In this document: piece by piece, positions 8,275-16,798 of the stretch
Position numbering within the stretch: position 1 is the first letter of the stretch
How the letters are laid out: every line of letters starts with the position of its first letter
Assembly (NCBI RefSeq): GCF_030505615.1
Contig: NZ_CP129992.1
Coordinates: 1,798,001 to 1,862,000, forward strand
Direction: 5' to 3'
DNA length: 64,000 nucleotides
From: Salinibaculum rarum
GTDB taxonomy: Archaea; Halobacteriota; Halobacteria; Halobacteriales; Haloarculaceae
The notes under the pieces: model-generated
Database searches by the model: none
Seen by the model: the letters and a program-made list of their open reading frames with translations, nothing else
What the model was told of the DNA's origin: nothing
Position numbers and translations under genes: made by a program

Positions 8275-9639
8275 TCAGTACTTCGGCTCTGCGCCGGTGA
8301 CGTCGTAGACGTCTTCCATGAGGTCATCGCGCTGGCGCCGCCAGCGGTCGAACCCGTCGGGACTGGAGGGGTACTGCTCGTAGTGTTCGAGGAGGTCGTC
8401 GGCGGCGGCTTTGGTCTGATAGAGGTCGTAGATGGTCTCCCAGTGGCCGAAGCTTTTCGCCGCGGTCTTGAGTTTCAGCCACGGGCCGACGCTGGTCGAC
8501 CCCTCGTAGAGCGCCTCCGAGAGTTTCTTCACTGGGAGTGCTGCGAGCAGGCCCATCAGGTCGTCGACGTCGGTCGCCGTCGCGAAGATGTTGTACACGT
8601 CGAGTGCCGCGTATCGGCCGCCGAAGTGGTCCATCACGCGCTCGTTGTACTCCCAGAGACGCTGTTCGCTCACGTCGTCGTGTGCGAGCGCATCGATGAT
8701 TGCCTCGCCGGCGTACTGACCGGCGTAGGCCGCGCCCGCGATGCCACCGCCCGTCGTCGGATTGACGTGGCCGGCGGCGTCGCCGATGGCCACATAGCCC
8801 GGCGCGACCGCGGAGTCGTAGGGACGGCGAGTGGGGAGGGCAGCACCGAGTTTGTCGTCGACGGTCGCACCCTCGAACTCGGGGCGTTCCTGGAGGTCCT
8901 CTTTCAGGTCTTCGACCAGTTGCATCGGCTCTTCGGTCATCTGGAAGCCGAGGCCGACGTTGATTTCGGTCTCCGTGCGCGGGAAGTACCACAGATAGCC
9001 CGCCGCACGCTCGGTCGGCTTGAACACCAGCGCGTCAGACCAGTCGACCGGTTCGTCGACGGTGACAATCTCTCGATAGGCCGAGCAGAACTGCGAGTAA
9101 GTGACGTTCGTGTCGAACGTCGCATCGTCGAAATCGACCTTGTCCTGAAGCAGTGAGAGCGCGCCCGCAGCGTCGATGACGAGGTCGGCATCGTACTCGA
9201 CGGGGTCGCCCTTTCGAATTGCCTCCAGGCCCTCCACTTTGCCGTTCTGGATGACGTCTTTGACGACCGTATCGTAGTGGATGGTCGCACCGGCCGACTC
9301 GGCGCCGTCGATGAGACGGCGGCCGTACTCCCAGCGGTCGATGACCGCGAGTTCACCGGGGACTGGAATGTCGACCTCGGTGTCGAGCTGGGGAATTTCG
9401 AACCGGCCGTGGTCTACGTCGGTGTTCGTGAAGGCGGGTTCAATCTGGGATTTCGGAATCGCATCCGGGAACTCGCTGGCTCCCTTCAGCGCGTCACCGC
9501 AGGCGATGTGTCCGGCTTCTTCCTCGTCCTTTCGCTCGGCGATGACGACGTCGTAGCCGGCGTCGGCGATGGTCGCCGCCGCGTAACAGCCGGACGTTCC
9601 GGCACCGACAATGGCGACGTCGACCTCGTGGGTTGTCAT
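8275..9639 (-). CDS. Geranylgeranyl reductase-family flavoprotein
   Basis: A 454-aa FAD-dependent reductase. The N-terminal dinucleotide fold is VDVAIVGAGTSGCYAA and the second FAD motif is GYVAIGDAAGHVNPTTGGG (about residue 290). These place it in the geranylgeranyl/digeranylgeranylglycerophospholipid reductase family, which saturates isoprenoid side chains of archaeal membrane lipids or of quinones. The C-terminal ~120 residues are a typical helical extension. It converges on the AbgA-like gene with only 6 bp between stops, and its start faces the ferredoxin gene. The true lipid substrate cannot be read from sequence because haloarchaea have several paralogues. Confidence 0.88.
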   Translation of the reverse strand: MTTHEVDVAIVGAGTSGCYAAATIADAGYDVVIAERKDEEEAGHIACGDALKGASEFPDAIPKSQIEPAFTNTDVDHGRFEIPQLDTEVDIPVPGELAVIDRWEYGRRLIDGAESAGATIHYDTVVKDVIQNGKVEGLEAIRKGDPVEYDADLVIDAAGALSLLQDKVDFDDATFDTNVTYSQFCSAYREIVTVDEPVDWSDALVFKPTERAAGYLWYFPRTETEINVGLGFQMTEEPMQLVEDLKEDLQERPEFEGATVDDKLGAALPTRRPYDSAVAPGYVAIGDAAGHVNPTTGGGIAGAAYAGQYAGEAIIDALAHDDVSEQRLWEYNERVMDHFGGRYAALDVYNIFATATDVDDLMGLLAALPVKKLSEALYEGSTSVGPWLKLKTAAKSFGHWETIYDLYQTKAAADDLLEHYEQYPSSPDGFDRWRRQRDDLMEDVYDVTGAEPKY

Positions 9640-9725
9640 GCACGCTCGTCCACGCCGGAGCGCAAAAACTCTTTACTCTGGTCACGACAGAGAGTCGATA
9701 CCGCCCTCGCTGTCACGACGAACGG

Positions 9726-9731
9726 TATAAA
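9726..9731 (+). promoter_or_regulatory. TATA box for ferredoxin gene
   Basis: TATAAA centred about 36 nt upstream of ATG 9764 in the short region between two divergent genes. It is the only AT-rich hexamer there and is oriented toward the ferredoxin. Confidence 0.4.
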
Positions 9732-9763
9732 GAACTTTGTCGGGTGTGCTCGTACCGGTGGCT

Positions 9764-10096
9764 ATGACCGACTACACCGTCGAGTTCGTGGGGACGGGTG
9801 AGACCATTGCTGTCTCCGATACGGAGACTATCCTCAGTCGCTGCATCGAGGAGGGCATCGCACAGGAGTACTCCTGTCGCGTGGGGATGTGTCTGGCCTG
9901 TTCTGCGAAGATTGTCGAAGGCGAGGTCACCCAGCCCGCCGCCCGCGGGCTCACCGACGAGGAACGCGAATCCTACGCGTTGACTTGTATGGCCCGCCCA
10001 CAATCGGACCTGCAACTCGACCGCGGCAAGTACCCGCCGAGCATCGAAGCCGACGCGACAGTCGAGGGAAGCGACACCGCTACTGCGGACGACTAG
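9764..10096 (+). CDS. 2Fe-2S ferredoxin
   Basis: A 110-aa plant-type ferredoxin. The iron-sulfur ligands are visible as YSCRVGMCLACSAK (C-x4-C-x2-C) followed by the fourth Cys in YALTCMARP, within the usual beta-grasp order. It lacks the long N-terminal acidic insertion of the major haloarchaeal ferredoxin, so it is probably a second, specialised electron carrier. ATG 9764 gives the family-like start MTDYTVEFVG. It converges on a thioredoxin-reductase-like flavoprotein and sits beside a lipid or quinone reductase, either of which could be a redox partner, although no partner is proven. Confidence 0.92.
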   Translation: MTDYTVEFVGTGETIAVSDTETILSRCIEEGIAQEYSCRVGMCLACSAKIVEGEVTQPAARGLTDEERESYALTCMARPQSDLQLDRGKYPPSIEADATVEGSDTATADD

Positions 10097-10108
10097 GACT
10101 GTCCCGCG

Positions 10109-11149
10109 TCAGTCGTCGGCCGTTTCTGGCTGTTTCGTGCTGACGTTCGACTCGTGTGCACGGGCGCGCTCGCGTTGGCGCTGTGAGATTGCTGGGACCT
10201 CGTCGGGCGAAATCTCGCCGTGGTCGTCCAGTTCTTCGAGGGACATCGGATACGTGCGCAGTCCGTAGTGGACGTCGATGCCCGCACGGGCACCCTGACC
10301 CATCGCGACGGGGACCTGGTTGTGGCCGGGGACCACGTCGCCGACGGCCCAGACACCGTCGACGCTGGTCGCGCCGTGGTCGTCGACGGCGATGGTCCCG
10401 TCGTCGTTGATGTCACAGTCCAGTTGCTCGGCGAGATTCGTGTTGTACTTCGAGCCGTACATCGCGAAGCCGCCGCGGTACTCGCGGCGAGTCCCGTCTT
10501 CGAACGTCATGGCCTCGAGCCAGCCGTCCTCGCCGTTCTCGACGCCAGTGACCTCTTCCTCGACGATGTCGACCGGGTGTGCCCGGACCTGCGTGTCTGT
10601 CTCCTCGTCCCAGGTTGGCTCGTCGCCGTTCAACAGGATGTCCACCTCGTCGGTGAAGTTCAGCATAATCATCGCGACGTGGGCGGCGCTGGCGTCGTGT
10701 CCCATCACGTACACCGACGCGTCGACGAACATGTAGGCATCACAGTGCAGACAGTAATGGAGTCCGCGGGCAGTTCGGGGGGCCGGCGGGTCGGGGCGCC
10801 CGTCGGAGAAGCCCGTCGCCAGGACGACGCTGTCGGCGAGGATGGTGACATCGCCACCCTCGAGTCGGAACTGGCCATCGTCGGTCCGTGCTGCGTCGGT
10901 GACGAAATCACGGTAGTGGTCGGCGCCGTAGCTTTTGACCTGCTCGAGTCCGGCCTGGAGGAATTCCTTCCCCGAGGTGTCCTCGGTGACACCGATGACG
11001 TTGTGGGTGTCTGCCATCATCGCCGCCCGTCCACCGCCGCGGTCGACGAGTGCCGTCTCGTGTCCGAGCCGAGTCGTGTACAGCGCTGCAGTCAACCCGG
11101 CCGGACCACCACCGACAACCGCTACTTCGTAGGTTTCGACCTCGCTCAT
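10109..11149 (-). CDS. Thioredoxin reductase-like FAD/NAD(P) oxidoreductase
   Basis: A 346-aa two-dinucleotide-domain flavoprotein: FAD motif VVGGGPAGLTAALYT at the N-terminus, and the final FAD motif VDGVWAVGDVVPG near residue 270. A CxxC pair in HYCLHCDAY occupies the position of the redox-active disulfide of thioredoxin reductases. The second-domain motif VMGHDASAAH departs from the usual GGGxSA, so NADPH binding may be altered. A C-terminal tail of about 40 polar residues follows. It is convergent with the 2Fe-2S ferredoxin gene (12 bp between), raising the possibility of a ferredoxin-linked flavoprotein, but this is inference. Confidence 0.86.
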   Translation of the reverse strand: MSEVETYEVAVVGGGPAGLTAALYTTRLGHETALVDRGGGRAAMMADTHNVIGVTEDTSGKEFLQAGLEQVKSYGADHYRDFVTDAARTDDGQFRLEGGDVTILADSVVLATGFSDGRPDPPAPRTARGLHYCLHCDAYMFVDASVYVMGHDASAAHVAMIMLNFTDEVDILLNGDEPTWDEETDTQVRAHPVDIVEEEVTGVENGEDGWLEAMTFEDGTRREYRGGFAMYGSKYNTNLAEQLDCDINDDGTIAVDDHGATSVDGVWAVGDVVPGHNQVPVAMGQGARAGIDVHYGLRTYPMSLEELDDHGEISPDEVPAISQRQRERARAHESNVSTKQPETADD

Positions 11150-11382
11150 TCTGGTTTATCGTATGGGTCCCGTCGTATTTCAATGCCTGGTACCGGGCGC
11201 GTGACTGGACGTGCTGGCGTCGCAGCCGGGAATCCTCCCGCGGAGAAATCCCGCTTTCGGCCCGGAGAGACGCGCGCCGTCCGTCGGACAGTCCTGGAGG
11301 CGAAGGATAGCCCATATATGCGTGGGTCCCCTATCTTCGCCTGACACTGGCGTCAGCGGACGGCCGTCAACCACCATTACAC
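11150..11382 (+). other. Intergenic region with a divergent promoter pair
   Basis: 233 bp between divergent genes. It contains a CATATATG TATA-like core near 11314 and GC-rich stretches, with no tRNA-like or family RNA structure that I can identify. It most likely holds promoters for the flavoprotein (minus strand) and the 200-aa gene (plus strand). Confidence 0.4.
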
Positions 11383-11985
11383 ATGACCAGTCGCGTATAC
11401 AGACTCCATTCGACACTGGAACTGCCCCTCGAAGACGTCTACGACTACTTTGAGGACCCGGAGCTGCCGCCGGAAATCGAGGACGTCGACATCACGCGCC
11501 GGAACAACACGCTGATTATCAGCGCCGTTTCAGGCGACGACTCGATTAGCAAGTACACACCGACGGCACAGCTCAAAGCAAGCGTCACGGAAAATCGCGT
11601 CTACGAGGAAGACCCCGACGCCGAACCCGGCGGCCCACCGTCGGGCCGATCGAACGGCGGCGGGTCCCCACAGTGGGGTGCGTTCGAAGACGAAGAAGAA
11701 GAAATCGAATCGGAACTCGTCGAATACGCCTGTTTCAAGGGCGACCGCGAAACCGTTCTCCAGAACACCGCGCTCCAGTACCCGATGTTCGAAGTCCTCT
11801 GTCAGGTCGCCGGCGAGGCCGAAAAGGGGACGCTCACTGCGATTGCGGTCGTCGACGAGGACCTCGAAGCGATTCGCATCGTCGACGGTGAGCCAAAGCC
11901 CGCCTCGATTACGGTCACCGAAGACCCCAACGAAGAGGACGGCGCAAACAGCGTCAACTGGCGCGACAACGAGTTCATCTCGTAA
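11383..11985 (+). CDS. Conserved haloarchaeal protein of unknown function (200 aa)
   Basis: A 200-aa acidic soluble protein with an ordered N-terminal part (RVYRLHSTLELPLEDVYDYFEDPEL), a Gly/Ser/Pro-rich linker around residues 85-105 that runs into a poly-acidic stretch (FEDEEEEIESE), and a C-terminal alpha/beta-looking region. I see no catalytic or metal motif. It resembles proteins widely kept in haloarchaea without known role. Composition and codon use match its neighbours. It is transcribed alone, converging on an alpha/beta hydrolase gene 36 bp away. Confidence 0.75.
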   Translation: MTSRVYRLHSTLELPLEDVYDYFEDPELPPEIEDVDITRRNNTLIISAVSGDDSISKYTPTAQLKASVTENRVYEEDPDAEPGGPPSGRSNGGGSPQWGAFEDEEEEIESELVEYACFKGDRETVLQNTALQYPMFEVLCQVAGEAEKGTLTAIAVVDEDLEAIRIVDGEPKPASITVTEDPNEEDGANSVNWRDNEFIS

Positions 11986-12021
11986 TCACTGTCGTTTCTC
12001 CCCGTCGTGTGACCGTCTCGG

Positions 12022-12732
12022 TCAGCCGCTGTGCCCGTCGAGCCATCCGAACAGCAGCTCCCGGAGTCGCTGTTCGGCTTCCTCGCTGAACAGATGGCCC
12101 TCGTCAGCGAACGCTTCCAGCAACACGTCCCCCGAGAGCGCGCTGGCGGCGTCGAAACTGTCGTCGATTGGCACGGAGTCGTCGGCCCGGCCGTGGAAGA
12201 TGGCGACGGGCACGTCGAGGCGGTCCGTGACTGTCTCGAAGTCGTACGTCTCGAAATCCGCAAAGAAGGTCGAATCGATCGCGCGCCCGTCGTCGAATCT
12301 GACGACGCCGTCCCGGTCGACAGTGGCCCGGTAGTCGTCGAACGCGCGATTGTACGTCACGGGTGCGCGCGTGGCGACGACACTCACTCGGTCGTCGGTC
12401 GCCGCTGTGTGGAAGGCGACTTTCCCGCCGAAGGAAGAGCCAAAGAGGGCGTACCGGTCGGGGCCGACGTGCTCGACGACTGCCTGGAGGTCCGCGATCT
12501 TATCCGAGAGTGTCTGGTCGACGAACGCGCCATCGGAGTCTCCACACCCGCGAAAATCGAATCGGACAGCGTTGTACCCCTCGGCGACGGCACGGCGACA
12601 GCGCCCCTCGTAGCTGCCGGACTTGTCACTCAGGAAGCCGTGACAGAAGAGTAGCCATCGGTCGCCCGGTGCCGGGTGGTAGACGCCGGCGACTGACTCC
12701 CCGTCGACGGTCACATTGAAGCGCTCTGGCAT
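12022..12732 (-). CDS. Alpha/beta hydrolase (serine esterase/peptidase-like)
   Basis: A 236-aa alpha/beta hydrolase with a readable triad: nucleophile Ser in FGSSFGGK (about residue 100), acid Asp in HGRADDSVP (about 190), and His in ADEGHLFS (about 218). The oxyanion loop is FCHGFLSDKSG. There is no signal peptide, so it is cytoplasmic. It resembles small serine aminopeptidase/esterase-type hydrolases; the substrate is unknown. Its start lies 6 nt from the end of the upstream 81-aa gene, so the two form an operon. Confidence 0.85.
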   Translation of the reverse strand: MPERFNVTVDGESVAGVYHPAPGDRWLLFCHGFLSDKSGSYEGRCRRAVAEGYNAVRFDFRGCGDSDGAFVDQTLSDKIADLQAVVEHVGPDRYALFGSSFGGKVAFHTAATDDRVSVVATRAPVTYNRAFDDYRATVDRDGVVRFDDGRAIDSTFFADFETYDFETVTDRLDVPVAIFHGRADDSVPIDDSFDAASALSGDVLLEAFADEGHLFSEEAEQRLRELLFGWLDGHSG

Positions 12733-12738
12733 CCGATT

Positions 12739-12984
12739 TCAGGACCGATTCCGGAAGGAGACGACCGTCTGGACGGCGTCCTGTCCCTCGACGTTTTCGG
12801 TGGTCACGTTGAGTCCCATGACGCCGTCGCCAATTGTCTCGTGGACGATGTCTCGGAGCTGGTCGGCCTCCGCGCCCTCGACGAGCAGTGCAACACGGAC
12901 CCGGTCGCGGTTCGTACTGACCTCGCCAACTTCGTAGCCATCCGCCTCGAACGCCGTCCGGAGTTCGTCTTCTAGGTCGCTCAT
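12739..12984 (-). CDS. Small conserved haloarchaeal protein (81 aa)
   Basis: An 81-aa acidic protein starting MSDLEDELRTAFEADGYEV and ending VVSFRNRS. The alternating beta-alpha pattern (RVRVALLVEG, then a helix, then GLNVTTENVEG) suggests a small ferredoxin-like or ACT-like fold, but no ligand motif is seen. It is first in a two-gene operon with the alpha/beta hydrolase, 6 nt apart. I do not recognise a named family. Confidence 0.7.
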   Translation of the reverse strand: MSDLEDELRTAFEADGYEVGEVSTNRDRVRVALLVEGAEADQLRDIVHETIGDGVMGLNVTTENVEGQDAVQTVVSFRNRS

Positions 12985-13069
12985 ACCTCAACCCACATCC
13001 CGCGGGGACGTAAAACCCACAGCCGTCGGCTCCTCCTCCATCGCCCCGACTACCAGATGTCGAAACCCA

Positions 13070-13075
13070 TTTTAG
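13070..13075 (+). promoter_or_regulatory. TATA-like box for PAPS-reductase-family gene
   Basis: TTTTAG centred about 29 nt before ATG 13102, followed by an AT-rich stretch (AATTATATGTAATTAC). The spacing fits a leaderless haloarchaeal promoter. Confidence 0.45.
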
Positions 13076-13101
13076 CGAGGCTAATTATATGTAATTACAC
13101 T

Positions 13102-14079
13102 ATGACAGAGACAGAGACGTTTCCGGAGTATCTCGACGTAGATTACGCTGCGGGCGAAGGCGAAGAGCCGGCCGATTACCCCGGCATCGAGGACAAACTG
13201 GAGAAGGCAGTCGAGGTCACCCGCGAGGGCCTCGAACAGTACGAGAACCCGGTCGTGATGTGGACCGGCGGCAAGGACTCGACGCTCACGCTGTATTTCA
13301 TCAAGGAAGTCGCCGAGCGCTTCGACCTCGAAGTCCCGCCAGCGGTGTTTATCGACCACTTCCAGCACTTCGACGACATCCACGACTTCGTCGACAAGTG
13401 GGCCGAGGAGTGGGACCTCGACGTCATCTACGCCAAAAACGACGACATCGGCAACTACGTCGACGAACACGGCCTCGAACCCGGCGACGACATCGCCGTC
13501 GAGGACCTCTCGGACCACAACCAGCACCACATCCGGAACATTCTGGAATACGAGGAGGACACGTTCCCGTTCCTGCTCGATACCTACGTGGGCAACCACC
13601 TGCTGAAGACCGTCGCACTGAACGACACGCTCGAAGAGTACGACGTCGACGGTGTCATCTCCGGCATTCGCTGGGACGAGCAGGAAGCCCGTGCCGACGA
13701 GACGTTCTTCTCGCCGCGTCACGACCCGGACATCTACCCGCCCCACGACCGCGTCCAGCCGATTCTCCAGTTTGCCGAACCCGACGTGTGGGAGGCCTTC
13801 TGGGGCTTCGTCGTGCCCGAGACCGTCGACGGCTACCCGGACGACGGCTACATCCCCGAGGGTGCCGACGACCTGCCAAACGACATCACGCAGGACGACA
13901 TCCCCGTGAGCCCGAAGTACTTCGCCGGCTTCCGCTCGCTGGGCAGTGAGATTTCGACCGACAAATCCGCCGAGGAGCCTGCCTGGCTGCAGGACATGGC
14001 GAACACGACCGAGCGCGCGGGCCGCGCCCAGGACAAAGAAGACCTGATGGAGCGCCTGCGCGACCTCGGCTATATGTAA
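13102..14079 (+). CDS. Phosphoadenosine phosphosulfate reductase / CysD-family PP-loop protein
   Basis: A 325-aa protein of the adenylyl-nucleotide alpha-hydrolase superfamily. The PP-loop is MWTGGKDSTLT (about residues 53-63) and is followed by family-like segments such as GVISGIRWDEQEAR and SPRHDP, as in sulfate-adenylyltransferase subunit CysD and PAPS reductases. It would act on an adenylated sulfur compound in sulfate assimilation or in a tRNA-thiolation-like reaction. A longer reading from 13057 exists, but ATG 13102 fits the promoter spacing and a haloarchaeal N-terminus. No cysN or cysH neighbour is present, so the pathway step cannot be fixed. Confidence 0.85.
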   Translation: MTETETFPEYLDVDYAAGEGEEPADYPGIEDKLEKAVEVTREGLEQYENPVVMWTGGKDSTLTLYFIKEVAERFDLEVPPAVFIDHFQHFDDIHDFVDKWAEEWDLDVIYAKNDDIGNYVDEHGLEPGDDIAVEDLSDHNQHHIRNILEYEEDTFPFLLDTYVGNHLLKTVALNDTLEEYDVDGVISGIRWDEQEARADETFFSPRHDPDIYPPHDRVQPILQFAEPDVWEAFWGFVVPETVDGYPDDGYIPEGADDLPNDITQDDIPVSPKYFAGFRSLGSEISTDKSAEEPAWLQDMANTTERAGRAQDKEDLMERLRDLGYM

Positions 14080-14322
14080 CCTCTTTTTACTGCGTCGGGT
14101 CTCGCACGCGGGCCTGCGGCCCGCGGCGGACTACTCCTTGTAAAAGCTAGGTGAAAAAGGCTCCTCGCGCTCGGTAGAGCGCTCGGAGATGCTATCGTAG
14201 CTTCTTCCGCAACCGCACAGCACCGCAACCGCACAGCAAAATGCGGTGTTTTGGAGGGGAGAACAGTCCGATACTGCAACGTGGGGCAAAAATACATGGG
14301 GGACGGGCAACAGGTGACGGAT
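14080..14322 (+). other. Intergenic region with tandem repeat upstream of VWA operon
   Basis: About 240 bp. It contains a GC palindrome (GGCCTGCGGCCCGCGG, about 14111-14126), which may end the preceding gene, a perfect 16-bp tandem duplication at 14207-14238, and an RBS-like GGTGA just before ATG 14323. No RNA gene recognised. Confidence 0.5.
14207..14238 (+). repeat. Perfect 16-bp tandem duplication
   Basis: The unit CCGCAACCGCACAGCA occurs twice head to tail (14207-14222 and 14223-14238), about 85 nt before the VWA gene start. Position suggests a regulatory protein-binding site or a replication-slippage duplication. Confidence 0.75.
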
Positions 14323-15531
14323 ATGACAGCAGAGATACGGACCGACGTCAACCGACCCAATGTCCCGACGAGCGGGACGACCATCACCGCGGAGGTCGAC
14401 GTCGAACCGGGAGAAAAGCAGGCGGCGGTCCAGCGCCACATCGCGCTGTGTATCGACACCAGCGGCTCCATGGGCGGGCGCAAAATCGACCGCGCTCGCG
14501 ACGGCGCGTCGTGGGTGTTCGGACTGCTCGACGAGGACGACTACGTCAGCATCGTCGCCTTCGACAGCGAGGCCGAACTCGTGATGCGGCCGACCCGGTG
14601 GGGCGACATCTCCCGCGACGAAGCGATGGCTGCCGTCGAGGAACTTTCGGCCGGCGGGGGCACCAACATGTTCGACGGGCTCCGGACCGCCCAGAAAGCG
14701 CTCGAAACGATGGACGTGCGCGATGGCGCAACCACGGGCACGGCTGTCCGGCGGATTCTCCTGCTCTCGGATGGCAAAGACAAGCACAACGACCCACCTG
14801 ACTTCGAGCGGCTGGCTGGCGAAATCGACGAATCGGGCATCCGCGTCGAGTCGGCCGGCATCGGCGAAGACTACAACGAGGAGACGATTCGGACCCTGGG
14901 GACGACCGCTCGCGGGGAGTGGACCCATCTGGAAGCCGCTGGCGACATCGAGGACTTCTTCGGCGAGGCCGTCGAGCAAGCGAAAAACGTCGTCGCACCC
15001 GACGCCCAGCTCGAACTCGATGTCGCGCCCGGCGTCGAAGTCAGCGACGTGTACCGTGCGCTCCCACAGGCACAGGACGTGCGCCCCGACTGGACGGACA
15101 ACACGGCAGTCGTCAAACTGCCGGACCTCACCGAGCGGGAACACCAGCGCGTCGTGATGAAGATTCACGTCCCCGAACGGCGCGGCGAGGGAGGGTCGGT
15201 CGACCTCGTCGACGTGACACTCACCGCCCGCGGTGGGGAAGCCAGCGACACCATCGCCGTCGACTACACCGAGGACAACACGGAACTGGCCGAACACAAC
15301 GAGGAGGTCCAACTCGACCACCAGCAGACCGTCATCCAGACCGAACTGGGGAAAGGCAACGTCGAACAGGCAGAGACGCAGGTCGAGCGGATGACGAAGA
15401 TTCACGGCGAGGAGACCGAAATCGTCCAGGAGGTCGAACGCCAGACGGAACTCGTCAAGGAGGGCGGACGCGCCGAGCGCAATCGCGCGACGAAGATTGT
15501 TAGCGACGACGAGGACGGGATTCAGAAGTGA
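14323..15531 (+). CDS. VWA-domain protein, first gene of a VWA-kinase-PP2C cassette
   Basis: A 402-aa protein with a von Willebrand A domain. The metal-ion-dependent adhesion site DTSGSMGG is at residues 45-52, with GGGTNMFDGL and LLLSDGKDKHN supplying the further MIDAS positions. A beta-rich middle region and a C-terminal helical segment rich in Glu/Gln (VQLDHQQTVIQTELGK) follow. There is no signal peptide or anchor, so it is cytoplasmic. ATG 14323 has GGTGA about 7 nt upstream; earlier starts at 14251 or 14296 are possible. The kinase gene starts 28 nt downstream. VWA proteins in such clusters probably act as substrates or scaffolds of the kinase. Confidence 0.9.
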   Translation: MTAEIRTDVNRPNVPTSGTTITAEVDVEPGEKQAAVQRHIALCIDTSGSMGGRKIDRARDGASWVFGLLDEDDYVSIVAFDSEAELVMRPTRWGDISRDEAMAAVEELSAGGGTNMFDGLRTAQKALETMDVRDGATTGTAVRRILLLSDGKDKHNDPPDFERLAGEIDESGIRVESAGIGEDYNEETIRTLGTTARGEWTHLEAAGDIEDFFGEAVEQAKNVVAPDAQLELDVAPGVEVSDVYRALPQAQDVRPDWTDNTAVVKLPDLTEREHQRVVMKIHVPERRGEGGSVDLVDVTLTARGGEASDTIAVDYTEDNTELAEHNEEVQLDHQQTVIQTELGKGNVEQAETQVERMTKIHGEETEIVQEVERQTELVKEGGRAERNRATKIVSDDEDGIQK

Positions 15532-15559
15532 CTCGCTGGACCCCTGCGGGTGAGCCTCG

Positions 15560-16798
15560 ATGACCGCGCTCCCGGAACTCGGCCACCGTATCGGCGGCCG
15601 CTACGAACTCACTGGCGAGGCCGGGGAGGGTGGCTTCGCCAAAGCCTACGAGGCCATCGACACCACGACTGGCGAGACAGTCGCGGTGAAGATTCCCAAC
15701 TACGAGGGGTCGAGCAACGACCCGTCAGTCATCGACGAGTACTTCCAGAAGGAGGCGACGACGCTCCAGCAGATTCACGACGCCGGCGGCCACCCCAACG
15801 TGATGACACTCTACGACCAGGGGACGGAGGGCGACCTCGACTTTCTGGTCGTGGAGTTCATCGACGGCTACGAGCTCGACGAGGCAATCGAACAGACCGG
15901 GCCGCTGACCGACACCGAGGAGGTCCGGCAGGCCGGCATCGACCTCTGTGACGCGATGAGTTTCCTCCACGAGAACGAAATCGTCTACCGGGACCTGAAA
16001 CCGGACAACGTGATGATTTCCCAGCGGAACGGCCGCCCGACGCCGGTCCTCATCGATTTCAACACCGCGACCGGGTTCGACGCGTCCGGCTCTGCGGCCG
16101 ATTCGGGAACGACGATTCTTGGCCCCTACAAACCACGAGAGGTCGCAGACGCCGGCCGCTCGGACGTTCGCCAGGGGCCGTGGTCTGACGTGTACTCTAT
16201 CGGGAAAATCCTTCTTTTCTTGCTGAAAGGGACCGTTCCGAAGATGGACGGTATCAACCCTCGCGATTTCGGCGTCGATTGCGAGCCGTATCTGGCGGAC
16301 ATCGTCGAGCGGGCGACGCAGGGGGACTACGAGGACCGCTATGCCAACGCCACGTCGATGAAACACGTCCTGACGAACAAAGACGCCAGTCCGCCGCCGA
16401 AAGCGACCATCACCTACCTCCAGGAGGACGAACAGTTCTCCGTTTACCCCGGCGACACCATCGGCCGACGCTTCGCGAAGGGGCCGACGCCCTCTATCGC
16501 TATCGAGGACGACGAGGAGTACATCTCGACCGTGCAGGTGCAGTTCGACATCGACAGCGAGGGGAAAAGAGACCGCTGGCTCCTGCGGGACCGCAGTCTC
16601 AACGGCACCTACGTCCAGACGGGCGATGGCTGGCAGCGCGTACTCAGCGAGGCCGGCCGGAAGCGTCTGCGCGAGAAAGGAGAGGACCCGACCGACAACC
16701 GCGGGAACGTGCCGCCGACTACCCATCCGCTGTCGGACGGTGACCTCGTCGCCCTGGTCCACCCCAGCTACGGCGTGACCTTCCAGTTCGAGGGATGA
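15560..16798 (+). CDS. Hanks-type Ser/Thr protein kinase with C-terminal FHA domain
   Basis: A 412-aa protein. Residues 10-280 form a eukaryotic-like kinase: glycine loop GEAGEGGFAKAY (19-30), ATP-binding Lys44 in VAVKIP, catalytic loop YRDLKPDN (143-150) with Asp145, and metal Asp166 in a DFN triplet instead of DFG. Residues about 290-410 resemble a forkhead-associated domain (TIGRRF and DRSLNGTYV), which binds phosphothreonine. No membrane helix is seen, unlike PknB-type sensors. The stop overlaps the phosphatase ATG (ATGA), so the kinase and its opposing PP2C enzyme are translationally coupled. It probably phosphorylates the VWA protein or itself. Confidence 0.92.
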   Translation: MTALPELGHRIGGRYELTGEAGEGGFAKAYEAIDTTTGETVAVKIPNYEGSSNDPSVIDEYFQKEATTLQQIHDAGGHPNVMTLYDQGTEGDLDFLVVEFIDGYELDEAIEQTGPLTDTEEVRQAGIDLCDAMSFLHENEIVYRDLKPDNVMISQRNGRPTPVLIDFNTATGFDASGSAADSGTTILGPYKPREVADAGRSDVRQGPWSDVYSIGKILLFLLKGTVPKMDGINPRDFGVDCEPYLADIVERATQGDYEDRYANATSMKHVLTNKDASPPPKATITYLQEDEQFSVYPGDTIGRRFAKGPTPSIAIEDDEEYISTVQVQFDIDSEGKRDRWLLRDRSLNGTYVQTGDGWQRVLSEAGRKRLREKGEDPTDNRGNVPPTTHPLSDGDLVALVHPSYGVTFQFEG

